In this document: piece after piece, positions 1 to 12,700 of the stretch
Numbering within the stretch: the first letter of the stretch is position 1
How the letters are laid out: each line of letters opens with the position of its first letter
Program-made: the position numbers and the translations under genes
The notes under the pieces: generated by a model
The model's input: the letters and a program-made list of their open reading frames with translations, nothing else
What the model was told of the DNA's origin: nothing
Database searches by the model: none
DNA from: Liolophura sinensis
Taxonomy: Eukaryota > Mollusca > Polyplacophora > Chitonida > Chitonidae
Length of the DNA stretch: 64,000 bases
Assembly: GCF_032854445.1 (NCBI RefSeq)
Contig: NC_088304.1
Span: 1,862,001-1,926,000 of the forward strand
Direction: 5' to 3'

Positions 1-124
1 TCCGAACCACTTCCTGGATGGGAGCAAGCAACATGGAGGTTTGTCACAGAGGTCGGTGACCATGTGGATGTTGATTTCACTTGAATTGAGAGGGTAAGAG
101 AAAAATGGTCTACATGATCTGAAT

Positions 125-2147
125 GACTGATAAACCACCAGTAACATCACCACAATACAAAATATTTTTTGATGAGGCAAACCCTTTGACCCTACCCCAA
201 CACAATTGTTGCCGGTTTCTGTTACAACACAGAAATGGTCCAGTTCAACTTCTGTGTATTGGACACAGTTCTGGTATTTATATCCCTGTGGAATTGGACC
301 AAGAAAATGTTTGCTTTTTCAGTCCACCATCAGCAGCTGTGGGCAATGTAGCAGCTGAGGGAGATATCTGAGAGATCTCTTTCAGTCTTGCGACAAGCTG
401 CTGTAATGGCAAGCTTTTCTTCCGCACAAGCCGCTTCAGAGTTTTCAGGTGGTTTTCAAAAGGAAATGCTGATATTGTGTCAAGAGGACCATGTATTTTC
501 ACCTCTTGAGCAAGGTTGGACCAGATTATGGACATTGTACACGACCTGGGTCAGCACCGTAAAGGTGCGCAAAGTGTTGGACAAAGCTTACTAGAAGCTC
601 ATGTGCATAGCCCACTAACTGATAGCAGAGAGGACGGACTTATAAGTATGGTAATTCCGACTGAGAGCAGAGAAGAAAGTTTTGTACAACTCATCAGCGA
701 TACTGTCCTTTAAAACAACAGTTCCTGTGTACAAAAGAAACATGCGGAATTCTGTTTGCCATCCATCGGTCTATCTCTGACAGTGAACGGGGTTTTCGTG
801 CAAACTCCTTAGGTATAAATTTACACATGTGAAGCAAGGCAGCTGAAATGCGTAATTTTGTCTGAGGCCCTAAGCGGAATTGTAAGATGGACCCCTTATC
901 AATAACACAAGGATACGACGCATTACACCGAGGCACACTAAGTGCATATAGTCAATTGGAAACTGTGACACCATAGAGAACAAATTGCAAAGCGGACTTG
1001 TTCCAGTGTGATGGTTCTTATCTTCCTGCTTTTCAAATGATTCATCAGTTCGCAGCGTTGCATGAGTTTCAGGAAATGTCATTTTCCCATTATACACGCC
1101 TTTTTGTGTACATTTTTCACATGCGGAATAACCTGCGTGACACTTGATTTGTTTGATAAAGGCACGTGCTGGTGCATCACAGATGAAGGATGTTATGTTA
1201 ATCTGGTAATGCCTACCTTTGTATTGTATCCCCTCTAGTTTTAGCTTTGTATACTCTGTGATAAAATCTTTCAAAAATTCAGAAGGATCCTTTGGTTTTT
1301 CTTGTCCAACAAACAACCCAATGACAAACGGCTGGCATTTTGCTTCATTTTGTATCATTCCCAAAATAGGCCACAGCTGAGTGTTACTACTTTTGAAAAT
1401 GGGGAGTCCATCCGTATTCACCTGAACATCTATGACTTTGATACATTCCAGATTTTTGTTCAATTCTATCCTTCGAATTACACAACCTTGGAGTCCAAAA
1501 TGATAGTAAGAACCCCCACATATCTGCTTTATCCCCACAACATGTCCAGTATCCAAAAGAGTCCTGGGGTCTTTAGGTAAATTTGGATGATGGTTTCTAA
1601 GTAAGACTAATAGCCTGCCAACTGCTGTGTGAGTGATGTTATTTTCAACTGCCCATGCAGCTAACAAATCTGACGACAAAACATTTTCTTCCTCTGAATC
1701 AGTACTACCGCAATCATTAAATCTATCACTGTCTACATCCATTGTTTGTATGCTGTTAGGAAATGTCCCTTCATTGTCAATTATGTCATATAATACATCA
1801 TTGGTTTCTGCTTTGTCTGTGAATGTATTATTTTGTTTGGAGCTAGCATTAATGTCGGTAGTGGTATTGTCAACGGAACAAGTGGCAGTATTGATAGAGA
1901 CATCGGCTGTAGTACGGCTACTACTGCCAATGCCAGATGGAGTAGTACTACTGGTACTTCCACTAGATTGATCATTGTTATTACAGACAAATTCTTGACC
2001 TTTCACCAAACCATGCTCCAAAGCTGTCTGTCTACTTTGCTGGCCTTTAAGCTGACATGACCTTGAACTATTTTGAGCAATGCTTATATTGGACAGATAT
2101 TTATTTACATTTTCATGTATCCGCCTTCTTTTAGTCCAGTACGACAT
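125..2147 (-). pseudogene. DDE transposase remnant (CACTA/EnSpm-like, family uncertain)
   Basis: An open frame of 425 codons (2147 down to 870) begins MSYWTKRRRI and has a Ser/Thr/Asn-rich linker, then a conserved-looking core: VNTDGLPIFKSS (first putative catalytic Asp), ITSFICDAPARAFIK (second Asp), a C-x2-C segment (ACEKC) and FPIDYMHLVCLGVMRRIL. The frame breaks at about 870. Similarity continues in other frames: 936-694 (FIPKEFARKPRSLSEIDRWM), then roughly 535-360 (EVKIHGPLDTISAFPFENHL). At least two or three frame changes are therefore needed to join the C-terminal half. I recognise this architecture from uncharacterised transposase-like proteins of cnidarians, molluscs and fish. The CACTA/EnSpm-like assignment is inference. 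No terminal inverted repeats were identified. It is probably a dead element copy. Confidence 0.6.
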
Positions 2148-2159
2148 ATTGTCAACTGA

Positions 2160-2489
2160 CTTTGTTTAATAAGTCACATGTACTCACTATTTTAGTGATT
2201 CACTGATTGCAATCTGTGTCAATAAATAAGCATGGCATCAAAAACGAAGTAAAGAATGCAGCATGTCTGCTTTAGCCTTTACAATTTCAGTGCTTCCCAA
2301 TGATTGACAATGTCCCCATGTAAATTTATCCTTGTCCGTGCCAAACTGATAATATAGGTAGACAGGGCCTTCGTTTGGCCTACTCGTATGTATCTATAAT
2401 CTAGAAATTGAAAATGGAAAGTGAAAGTGAAATGTACTGAATTGCCGTCACTCATTATGTTTTTGTAACAGTCTGTAGTTTTTACGTTT
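2160..2489. other. no gene seen
   Basis: AT-rich sequence between the transposase start and the CpG-rich patch. No exon, repeat or RNA gene could be supported. Confidence 0.4.
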
Positions 2490-2905
2490 TCGTGATAAAA
2501 GTTCGAGACAATCTTACCGTAGCTCTAGGTAGCAGCCGACAGCTTTCTTGGCGCCAGATCCCAGAATTCACTGTTACAGAATGTTCGTTAAGGAATGGCT
2601 ATCGTCCGGTCCGGCATTGGCCCGGTATCACGCCGGTGAGCGCACCGGAACAGAACGTCTCGTACATTTTAGGTCTCGTACTTTTGTGCTCGTTAACCCA
2701 ACAGTACTCGTCAGCCTACATCTTTCGGAGATTTCCGCTTAACTCCGGTCAAGGTACGGAAACTCCGAACGTTTTTCCGAGCGCTTACGAGCGATTCAAA
2801 TCGGAACATCGCTCGGAGGTTTTCGCTCAACTCCGGTCAGGTGCAACAAGGCACGGAAATCCCCGACCAATGTTTCGAGTTGTGCGAAAACAAAATATGT
2901 CATAT
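2490..2905. other. CpG-rich patch
   Basis: Markedly richer in CpG (ccgg, tcgg, cgaac, gcgag) than its AT-rich surroundings, with short near-repeats such as ctccggtca, gtacggaaactccg and gctcggaggttttcgctc. A + strand frame (2492-2932) is open, but its composition looks like chance. It lies upstream of the - strand transposase, so it may be that element's 5' or terminal region, or an unmethylated CpG island. Function unknown. Confidence 0.35.
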
Positions 2906-3055
2906 TTTTATAATATCTACATGCAGCTTTAGCTCCAGAAAACAGTTATTTTCACGTTCCATGTAAACAGAAACTCACATTTGGTTATGTTGAAATATCT
3001 CAAGTTTAAATCAGTTGTAATAATTTGCCACTGTATGCTGATAAAAAATAAATAG

Positions 3056-3165
3056 CCCCCCCCCCCCCCTAAAAAAACAAACAAACAAAAAAAAGCAGAA
3101 AAAAAACACACACACACAAAAAATCAAAACAAAAAAACAAACAAAAAACAAAACACAACTCAATA
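3056..3165. repeat. low-complexity C10 run followed by A/CA-rich tract
   Basis: A run of about 12 C is followed by about 100 bases of A-rich sequence with short CA and AAAC units. It generates spurious - strand cysteine/phenylalanine-rich frames. Homopolymers of this kind are also poor-quality positions for sequencing. Confidence 0.8.
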
Positions 3166-3234
3166 TTATTCTTTTTATTTCTTTGGACCCAGGCCTGTGC
3201 AAACTTATCTAAAGAAAATTTTGCGCTTCGTGGG

Positions 3235-3545
3235 ACTTGACGGGATTTTTTAAAGTCTCCATAACGGCAAAGCTTCATTGGGTCAGCAACGGGCAAGTTA
3301 CGGCGATATTTAATGGCTCAATAATGGCCAGCCAATAATGGCCCGAGGGTGGGTCAGTACATGCTTTGAGTATCGGTAAAACTAAACTGGGCCAGCGCTG
3401 GGCCAGATATGGCGATCATAACACTGGCAAAATAGCGGCAAGCCGGAAATGGTTCAGCACTGGCCTTGTTAAACTCTCCAACTGCCGGTACTGCCGTAAC
3501 AAACCGGTTAAGTCCCGGAATTGGACCAGTACATTCATGTTTATT
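3235..3545. repeat. degenerate GGCCAG-type repeat
   Basis: Loose repeats of ggcca/tggcc motifs (caataatggcc, agcgctgggcc, gccagatatggcg, agcactggcc) spaced about 15-30 bases, with locally raised GC. It may be an old hairpin-rich element. No clear period. Confidence 0.3.
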
Positions 3546-4439
3546 GGGGTAGGACGGGGGGAGGAGGGGTCGCTAAACTGGTTTCGCATTCAGAGTATGG
3601 TCATCGATTCTGAATATTTCAGACTACTGGCGGAAAAATGCATAAAATAGAAGAGCTATTCAGAAACATAAAATGTGCATCAACAATGAAATTTTTGGGG
3701 AAGAGTGCCTGTGCCTTTCTTCATTTTCCTTAAAAACATACTCTGATACTACCATTTCATTTATCCTTTAGCTGTTTTTTCAGTCATCGAGGATTCTTTT
3801 TGTGCCTTGCGTGGTACAATTTTATTTGCGAGTAATTACAGTGTTCAAAAGTTAATGAAGTTAGTTGAAGGTATCTATAATATCAGTGAGATAAATTAAT
3901 TTATCATCAGTATGTCCATCACCATGTTCTCGTGACTGGACAGTTTGTTATGGATTCAAAGCAAGCTATTGTAAAATCTAAAACAAACAAACAAAAAAAA
4001 AACAAAAAAACTGACCAGTGAATTTACAACATGATAATGACCATAACGTTTCACTTTTAATAACAGAAAAGATTTGTGCATGTAGAGATGCTACTACAGA
4101 TAACGTCATAATCTTTGTGGAGAACAAGAGAAATACATGGCGTATGGGTACAAGACTTGATTAGGTGACAGGGCTTATCAGCCCTCACTATTAGGCCTAC
4201 TATACATGCATTAGTTACTTCTAATCTTAACGCATCTTTTCATAACAACATAACTGATAACTGAGTTTATGTTTTTACTTTCGTCAAGAGGCAGTGTTAC
4301 AAAGAAAGAAAAGCTAAATTCAGATTGGTCAATTAAAATGTGTTTTCTTACCTATTTAATTGTTGAATGTTGAGTTTGCGTATATGGCGCTTTTCTAAGA
4401 TTGACAGGTCACAATCTGGTAAAAGAGACTACTTGATTT

Positions 4440-4520
4440 CACCTTGTTCCCATAACCCCAGTACATGCACTTCCGCCAGAGCGTAAATCGAAAGCACGCG
4501 GGTAGCGGTGTGGCAAAAAT
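4440..4520 (+). promoter_or_regulatory. possible TRMT2A promoter patch with an ETS-like site
   Basis: cacttccgcc at 4468-4477 is the reverse complement of a good ETS/GABP-type site (ggcggaagtg). It is followed by a small CpG cluster (gcacgcgggtagcgg). Housekeeping tRNA-modification genes commonly use ETS-driven CpG promoters, and this patch lies just upstream of the candidate first TRMT2A coding exon. Inference only; no TATA box or mapped start. Confidence 0.2.
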
Positions 4521-4804
4521 GAATTTTATCTCCACGTTGTACTGGTCAGTGTATCTTAATTTCTGACTGATAACACTTCTGAGTTGTCTAAACATTTTTT
4601 AGACATACTTTTTCACTGTTCTCTGCCTTCAAGCCTTTTCTGACATGTCTAAGTTTTGTGGACTACAAATTTCTGCAGGTCGCATCCAGTTGAGCAAGGC
4701 ATAATCTGCCTATCTGTATCATCTGTCAGTGTCCGTCAGTGTCAGTCAGTGGACTAAATGCCAATGACTGATTTGAAACTGCTTTGAAATGGATTCAGCT
4801 GTTA

Positions 4805-5265
4805 AGTTTGATGCAGTCTGAGATTGAGGCCACCCGTCTGACTCACAAACTTAGATTAAGGCCACCCGTCTGACTCACAAACTTAGATTGAGGCCACCTA
4901 CTTGCTTGACTCAAAGGGCGCTTATGATTATACAGAAACACTGGTGTCGCAAGCCTAGCCTAGCCAAGCCTAGCCTAGCCAAGCCAAGCCAAGCCAAGCC
5001 AAGCCAAGCCAATCCGATCGTGGGATGTTAATTGCCATTATTGTTACGTGATTGGTCCTCATAATCTAGCAACACCGGTGTTTTTGCATAGTTGTAAGCA
5101 CCCTAAATCCGAAATTGGGACCTTGATCATGCTTGACTGACAACCTGAGATTGACTGAATCACATCTCAGATTGCTTGACTCACAATCTGAGATTAAGTC
5201 CACTTGCTTGAGTACAGTCATAGACTGAGGCCACCTGATTGACTCACAATCTGATATTTTGAGGA
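4805..5265. repeat. imperfect ~40-bp repeats
   Basis: Two near-identical units (gattaaggccacccgtctga followed by ctcacaaacttag) lie at 4810-4905, and divergent relatives at about 5140-5260 (ctcacaatctgagatt). The CCTAGCC/CCAAGCC microsatellite interrupts them. Confidence 0.5.
4951..5010. repeat. (AAGCC/TAGCC)n pentanucleotide microsatellite
   Basis: Twelve consecutive 5-bp units, first mixed aagcc/tagcc and then pure aagcc. Confidence 0.9.
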
Positions 5266-5394
5266 AATTTTGCCAAAAGCAGGTTTACCTACTTTATCAT
5301 GTATTAATGTATAGCCATGTGACTTTTTGTTTGTTTATGTATGTGTATAGACGCATATTTGTAGGTTAAATACTGATATGTATTTTCATTTCAG

Positions 5395-5497
5395 ATCCAG
5401 CAAACAAGGAAATGAGAGCTAGTTATACACACACTTCCTGACTTGAGCCAAACTCCTGGGAGATGTTCACTTGCTATGGAGGCCCATGTTGATGAAG
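5395..5497 (+). CDS. TRMT2A: candidate first coding exon of TRMT2A (5'UTR plus 22 coding bases)
   Basis: Bounded by a good acceptor (tattttcatttcag ending at 5394) and a GT at 5498. It holds an ATG at 5476 in strong context (G at -3 and +4). Coding part 5476-5497 reads MEAHVDE and leaves one base. That phase exactly fits the exon beginning at 15107, whose reading frame lacks two-thirds of its first codon and continues acidic (VEVENTCV). If real, the first intron is 9.6 kb and contains the 30-bp and 60-bp arrays. The alternative is that translation starts at ATG 15133. RNA data would decide. Confidence 0.4.
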
Positions 5498-5520
5498 GTA
5501 CTGTAAAACTAGACTGGGAT

Positions 5521-6447
5521 ATAACCACAAAGCTGTGATGTAGAGCAGATGTAACCACAAAGCTGTGATGTAGAGCAGATGTAACCACAAAGCTGTGATG
5601 TAGAGTGGATATAACCGCAAAGCTGTGATGTAGAGCGGATATAACCACAAAGCTGTGATGTAGAGCGGATATAACCACAAAGCTGTGATGTAGAGCAGAT
5701 ATAACCACAAAGCTGTGATGTAGAGTGGATATAACCACAAAGCTGTGATGTAGAGCGGATATAACCACAAAGCTGCGGTGTAGAGCAGATATAACCACAA
5801 AGCTGTGATGTAGAGTGGATGTAACCACAAAGCTGTGATGTATAGCAGATATAACCACAAAGCTGTGATGTAGAGTGGATATAACCACAAAGCTGTGATG
5901 TAGAGTGGATATAACCACAAAGCTGTGATGTAGAGCAGATGTAAACACAAAGCTGTGATGTAGAGCGGATATAACCACAAAGCTGCGGTGTAGAGTGGAT
6001 ATAACCACAAAGCTGTGATGTAGAGTGGATATAACCACAAAGCTGTGATGTAGAGCGGATATAACCACAAAGCGGTGATGTAGAGCGGATATAACCACAA
6101 AGTTGTGATGTAGAGCGGATATAACCACAAAGTTGTGATGTAGAACGGATATAACCACAAAGCTGTGATGTAGAGCGGATATAACCACAAAGCGGTGATG
6201 TAGAGCGGATATAACCACAAAGCTGTGATGTAGAACGGATATAACCACAAAGTTGTGATGTATAGCGGATATAACCACAAGCTGTGATGTAGAGTGGATA
6301 TAACCACAAAGCTGTGATGTAGAGCGGATATAACCACAAAGCTGTGATGTAGAGCAGATATAACCACAAAGCTGTGATGTATAGCGGATATAACCACAAA
6401 GCTGTGATGTAGAGTGGATATAACCACAAAGCTGTGATGTAGAGCTT
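5521..6447. repeat. 30-bp tandem array, ~31 copies
   Basis: The unit begins ataaccacaaagctgtgatg and ends tagagcggat. Copies differ at a few fixed positions (gcggat, gtggat, gcagat; gatg/gcgg), and one copy is 29 bp (near 6280). Because 30 is divisible by 3, all three - strand frames stay open for over 300 codons (decapeptide repeats such as SQLCGYIRST). These are not credible genes. It lies in the putative first intron of TRMT2A. Confidence 0.95.
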
Positions 6448-6456
6448 ATACACACA

Positions 6457-6476
6457 TCTCCCTCGCGGGAGGGAGA
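6457..6476. other. short perfect inverted repeat (8-bp stem, 4-nt loop)
   Basis: tctccctc-gcgg-gagggaga immediately follows the last unit of the 30-bp array. No T-tract or other context gives it a defined role. Confidence 0.5.
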
Positions 6477-6783
6477 CATGGGTTTCAGAAGACGTTAAAG
6501 CTGCCAGTCTTGACATTTCTTGGTTTGGCACTTACTCAACACTAAAACAGTAAATGATGTATATGTTATATGAAAGATATTAAACAGTGTCCAGAAAAAC
6601 AGTTTGACATAATTTTTTATAAAATTGTTTTCTGCTAAGTAAACAGGTTTCAAAACATCAGATTCTACACTGGTCTGTAGTAGACCATGCAGGGAGTCTC
6701 AGTGATGGTACATCCACATCCATATTGTCAAGGTCCATTTGGCAAATGCCTTCATGGATCTGTACGTGTACATGTCCATTTTG

Positions 6784-9700
6784 AGTGATTAAATGGAGCG
6801 GTCTGTGTGTGCTAACCTAAGTGTCGTCACTGGTGCCAATATGAGTGATGAAATGTAGCAGTCTGTGTGTGCTAACCTAAGTGACGTCACTGGTGCCAAT
6901 ATGAGTGATGAAATGTAGCAGGCTGTGTGTGCTAACCTAAGTGTCGTCACTGGTGCCAATATGAGTGATGAAATGGAGCAGTCTGTGTGTGCTAACCTAA
7001 GTGTCGTCACTGGTGCCAATATGAGTGATGAAATGTAGCAGTCTGTGTGTGCTAACCTAAGTGACGTCACTGGTGCCAATATGAGTGATGAAATGTAGCA
7101 GTCTGTGTGTGCTGACCTAACTGACGTCACTGGTGCCAATATGAGTGATGAAATGTAGCAGTCTGTGTGTGCTAACCTAAGTGACGTCACTGGTGCCAAT
7201 ATGAGTGATGAAATGTAGCAGTTTGTGTGTGCTAACCTAAGTGATGTCACTGGTGCCAATATGAGTGATGAAATGTAGCAGTCTGTGTGTGCTAACCTAA
7301 GTGATGTCACTGGTGCCAATATGAGTGATGAAATGGAGCAGTCTGTGTGTGCTGACCTAAGTGTCGTCACTGGTGCCAATATGAGTGATGAAACGTAGCA
7401 GTCTGTGTGTGCTGACCTAAGTGTCGTCACTGGTGCCAATATGAGTGATGAAATGTAGCAGTGTGTGTGTGCTAACCTAAGTGACGTCACTGGTGCCAAT
7501 ATGAGTGATGAAATGTAGCAGTGTGTGTGTGCTAACCTAAGTGATGTCACTGGTGCCAATATGAGTGATGAAATGTAGCAGTCTGTGTGTGCTAACCTAA
7601 GTGTCGTCACTGGTCCCAATATGAGTGATGAAATGTAGCAGGCTGTGTGTGCTAACCTAAGTGTCGTCACTGGTGCCAATATGAGTGATGAAATGTAGCA
7701 GTGTGTGTGTGCTAACCTAAGTGATGTCACTGGTGCCAATATGAGTGATGAAATGTAGCAGTCTGTGTGTGCTAACCTAAGTGACGTCACTGGTCCCAAT
7801 ATGAGTGATGAAATGTAGCAGGCTGTGTGTGCTAACCTAAGTGTCGTCACTGGTGCCAATATGAGTGATGAAATGTAGCAGTGTGTGTGTGCTAACCTAA
7901 GTGATGTCACTGGTGCCAATATGAGTGATGAAATGTAGCAGCCTGTGTGTGCTAACCTAAGTGACGTCACTGGTGCCAATATGAGTGATGAAATGTAGCA
8001 GTGTGTGTGTGCTAACCTAAGTGTCGTCACTGGTGCCAATATGAGTGATGAAATGTAGCAGTCTGTGTGTGCTAACCTAAGTGTCGTCACTGGTGCCAAT
8101 ATGAGTGATGAAATGTAGCAGTCTGTGTGTGCTGACCTAAGTGACGTCACTGGTGCCAATATGAGTGATGAAATGTAGCAGTCTGTGTGTGCTGACCTAA
8201 GTGACGTCACTGGTGCCAATATGAGTGATGAAATGTAGCAGTCTGTGTGTGCTGACCTAAGTGACGTCACTGGTCCCAATATGAGTGATGAAATGTAGCA
8301 GTCTGTGTGTGCTGACCTAAGTGACGTCACTGGTCCCAATATGAGTGATGAAATGTAGCAGTCTGTGTGTGCTAACCTAAATGATGTCAGTGGTCCCAAT
8401 ATGAGTGATGAAATGTAGCAGCCTGTGTGTGCTAACCTAAGTGACGTCGCTGGTGCCAATATGAGTGATGAAATGTAGCAGTCTGTGTGTGCTAACCTAA
8501 GTGATGTCGCTGGTGCCAATATGAGTGATGAAATGTAGCAGTCTGTGTGTGCTAACCTAAGTGTCGTCACTGGTGCCAATATGAGTGATGAAATGTAGCA
8601 GTCTGTGTGTGCTAACCTAAGTGATGTCACTGGTGCCAATATGAGTGATGAAATGTAGCAGCCTGTGTGTGCTAACCTAAGTGACGTCACTGGTGCCAAT
8701 ATGAGTGATGAAATGTAGCAGCCTGTGTGTGCTAACCTAAGTGATGTCACTGGTGCCAATATGAGTGATGAAATGTAGCAGTCTGTGTGTGCTAACCTAA
8801 GTGACGTCACTGGTGCCAATATGAGTGATGAAATGTAGCAGTCTGTGTGTGCTAACCTAAGTGATGTCACTGGTGCCAATATGAGTGATGAAATGTAGCA
8901 GTCTGTGTGTGCTAACCTAAGTGATGTCACTGGTGCCAATATGAGTGATGAAATGTAGCAGCCTGTGTGTGCTAACCTAAGTGATGTCACTGGTGCCAAT
9001 ATGAGTGATGAAATGTAGCAGCCTGTGTGTGCTAACCTAAGTGACGTCACTGGTGCCAATATGAGTGATGAAATGCAGCAGTCTGTGTGTGCTAACCTAA
9101 GTGACGTCACTGGTGCCAATATGAGTGATGAAATGTAGCAGTCTGTGTGTGCTAACCTAAGTGACCTCATTGGTGCCAATATGAGTGATGAAATGCAGCA
9201 GTCTGTGTGTGCTAACCTAAGTGACGTCACTGGTGCCAGTATGAGTGATGAAATGTAGCAGTCTGTGTGTGCTAACCTAAGTGATGTCACTGGTGCCAAT
9301 ATGAGTGATGAAATGTAGCAGTCTGTGTGTGCTAACCTAAGTGTCGTCACTGGTGCCAATATGAGTGATGAAATGCAGCAGTCTGTGTGTGCTAACCTAA
9401 GTGATGTCACTGGTGCCAATATGAGTGATGAAATGCAGCAGTCTGTGTGTGCTAACCTAAGTGTCGTCACTGGTGCCAATATGAGTGATGAAATGTAGCA
9501 GCCTGTGTGTGCTAACCTAAATGATGTCGCTGGTGCCAATATGAGTGATGAAATGTAGCAGTCTGTGTGTGCTAACCTAAGTGATGTCGCTGGTGCCAAT
9601 ATGAGTGATGAAATGGAGCAGTCTGTGTGTGCTAACCTAAGTGATGTCGCTGGTGCCAATATGAGTGATGAAATGGAGCAGTCTGTGTGTGCTAACCTAA

Positions 9701-12700
9701 GTGATGTCGCTGGTGCCAATATGAGTGATGAAATGTAGCAGCCTGTGTGTGCTAACCTAAGTGACGTCACTGGTGCCAATATGAGTGATGAAATGTAGCA
9801 GCCTGTGTGTGCTAACCTAAGTGATGTCGCTGGTGCCAATATGAGTGATGAAATGGAGCAGCCTGTGCGTGCTAACCTAAGTGATGTCGCTGGTGCCAAT
9901 ATGAGTGATGAAATGGAGCAGTCTGTGTGTGCTAACCTAAGTGATGTCGCTGGTGCCAATATGAGTGATGAAATGTAGCAGTCTGTGTGTGCTAACCTAA
10001 GTGATGTCACTGGTCCCAATATGAGTGATGAAATGTAGCAGGCTGTGTGTGCTAACCTAAGTGTCGTCACTGGTCCCAATATGAGTGATGAAATGTAGCA
10101 GGCTGTGTGTGCTAACCTAAGTGTCGTCACTGGTGCCAATATGAGTGATGAAATGTAGCAGCCTGTGTGTGCTAACCTAAGTGATGTCACTGGTGCCAAT
10201 ATGAGTGATGAAATGTAGCAGTCTGTGTGTGCTAACCTAAGTGACGTCACTGGTGCCAATATGAGTGATGAAATGGAGCAGTCTGTGTGTGCTAACCTAA
10301 GTGATGTCACTGGTGCCAATATGAGTGATGAAATGTAGCAGTCTGTGTGTGCTAACCTAAGTGACGTCACTGGTGCCAATATGAGTGATGAAATGTAGCA
10401 GTCTGTGTGTGCTAACCTAAGTGTCGTCACTGGTGCCAATATGAGTGATGAAATGCAGCAGTCTGTGTGTGCTAACCTAAGTGACGTCACTGGTGCCAAT
10501 ATGAGTGATGAAATGTAGCAGCCTGTGTGTGCTAACCTAAGTGATGTCACTGGTGCCAATATGAGTGATGAAATGTAGCAGCCTGTGTGTGCTAACCTAA
10601 GTGACGTCACTGGTGCCAATATGAGTGATGAAATGCAGCAGTCTGTGTGTGCTAACCTAAGTGACGTCACTGGTGCCAATATGAGTGATGAAATGTAGCA
10701 GTCTGTGTGTGCTAACCTAAGTGACCTCATTGGTGCCAATATGAGTGATGAAATGCAGCAGTCTGTGTGTGCTAACCTAAGTGACGTCACTGGTGCCAGT
10801 ATGAGTGATGAAATGTAGCAGTCTGTGTGTGCTAACCTAAGTGATGTCACTGGTGCCAATATGAGTGATGAAATGTAGCAGTCTGTGTGTGCTAACCTAA
10901 GTGTCGTCACTGGTGCCAATATGAGTGATGAAATGCAGCAGTCTGTGTGTGCTAACCTAAGTGATGTCACTGGTGCCAATATGAGTGATGAAATGCAGCA
11001 GTCTGTGTGTGCTAACCTAAGTGTCGTCACTGGTGCCAATATGAGTGATGAAATGTAGCAGCCTGTGTGTGCTAACCTAAATGATGTCGCTGGTGCCAAT
11101 ATGAGTGATGAAATGTAGCAGTCTGTGTGTGCTAACCTAAGTGATGTCGCTGGTGCCAATATGAGTGATGAAATGGAGCAGTCTGTGTGTGCTAACCTAA
11201 GTGATGTCGCTGGTGCCAATATGAGTGATGAAATGGAGCAGTCTGTGTGTGCTAACCTAAGTGATGTCGCTGGTGCCAATATGAGTGATGAAATGTAGCA
11301 GCCTGTGTGTGCTAACCTAAGTGACGTCACTGGTGCCAATATGAGTGATGAAATGTAGCAGCCTGTGTGTGCTAACCTAAATGATGTCGCTGGTGCCAAT
11401 ATGAGTGATGAAATGGAGCAGCCTGTGCGTGCTAACCTAAGTGATGTCGCTGGTGCCAATATGAGTGATGAAATGGAGCAGTCTGTGTGTGCTAACCTAA
11501 GTGATGTCGCTGGTGCCAATATGAGTGATGAAATGTAGCAGTCTGTGTGTGCTAACCTAAGTGATGTCACTGGTCCCAATATGAGTGATGAAATGTAGCA
11601 GGCTGTGTGTGCTAACCTAAGTGTCGTCACTGGTCCCAATATGAGTGATGAAATGTAGCAGGCTGTGTGTGCTAACCTAAGTGTCGTCACTGGTGCCAAT
11701 ATGAGTGATGAAATGTAGCAGCCTGTGTGTGCTAACCTAAGTGATGTCACTGGTGCCAATATGAGTGATGAAATGTAGCAGTCTGTGTGTGCTAACCTAA
11801 GTGACGTCACTGGTGCCAATATGAGTGATGAAATGGAGCAGTCTGTGTGTGCTAACCTAAGTGATGTCACTGGTGCCAATATGAGTGATGAAATGTAGCA
11901 GTCTGTGTGTGCTAACCTAAGTGACGTCACTGGTGCCAATATGAGTGATGAAATGTAGCAGTCTGTGTGTGCTAACCTAAGTGTCGTCACTGGTGCCAAT
12001 ATGAGTGATGAAATGCAGCAGTCTGTGTGTGCTAACCTAAGTGACGTCACTGGTGCCAATATGAGTGATGAAATGTAGCAGTCTGTGTGTGCTAACCTAA
12101 GTGTCGTCACTGGTGCCAATGTGAGTGATGAAATGTAGCAGTCTGTGTGTGCTAACCTAAGTGATGTCGCTGGTGCCAATATGAGTGATGAAATGTAGCA
12201 GCCTGTGTGTGCTAACCTAAGTGATGTCGCTGGTGCCAATATGAGTGATGAAATGGAGCAGTCTGTGTGTGCTAACCTAAGTGATGTCGCTGGTGCCAAT
12301 ATGAGTGATGAAATGTAGCAGTCTGTGTGTGCTAACCTAAGTGACGTCACTGGTGCCAATATGAGTGATGAAATGTAGCAGCCTGTGTGTGCTAACCTAA
12401 GTGATGTCACTGGTGCCAATATGAGTGATGAAATGGAGCAGTCTGTGTGTGCTAACCTAAGTGACGTCACTGGTGCCAATATGAGTGATGAAATGTAGCA
12501 GTCTGTGTGTGCTAACCTAAGTGACGTCACTGGTGCCAATATGAGTGATGAAATGTAGCAGTCTGTGTGTGCTTACCTAAGTGAGGTCACTGGTGCCAAT
12601 ATGAGTGATGAAATGTAGCAGCCTGTGTGTGCTAACCTAAGTGACGTCACTGGTGCCAATATGAGTGATGAAATGCAGCAGTCTGTGTGTGCTAACCTAA

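Noticed and set aside
2492-2932. 146-codon + strand frame in the CpG-rich patch
   Set aside because: No recognisable motif or family. CpG-rich sequence has few stops, so the frame is expected by chance.
5391-6531. Three overlapping - strand frames of 317-362 codons
   Set aside because: All three frames of the same 30-bp array are open at once, which is a property of the repeat, not of coding.
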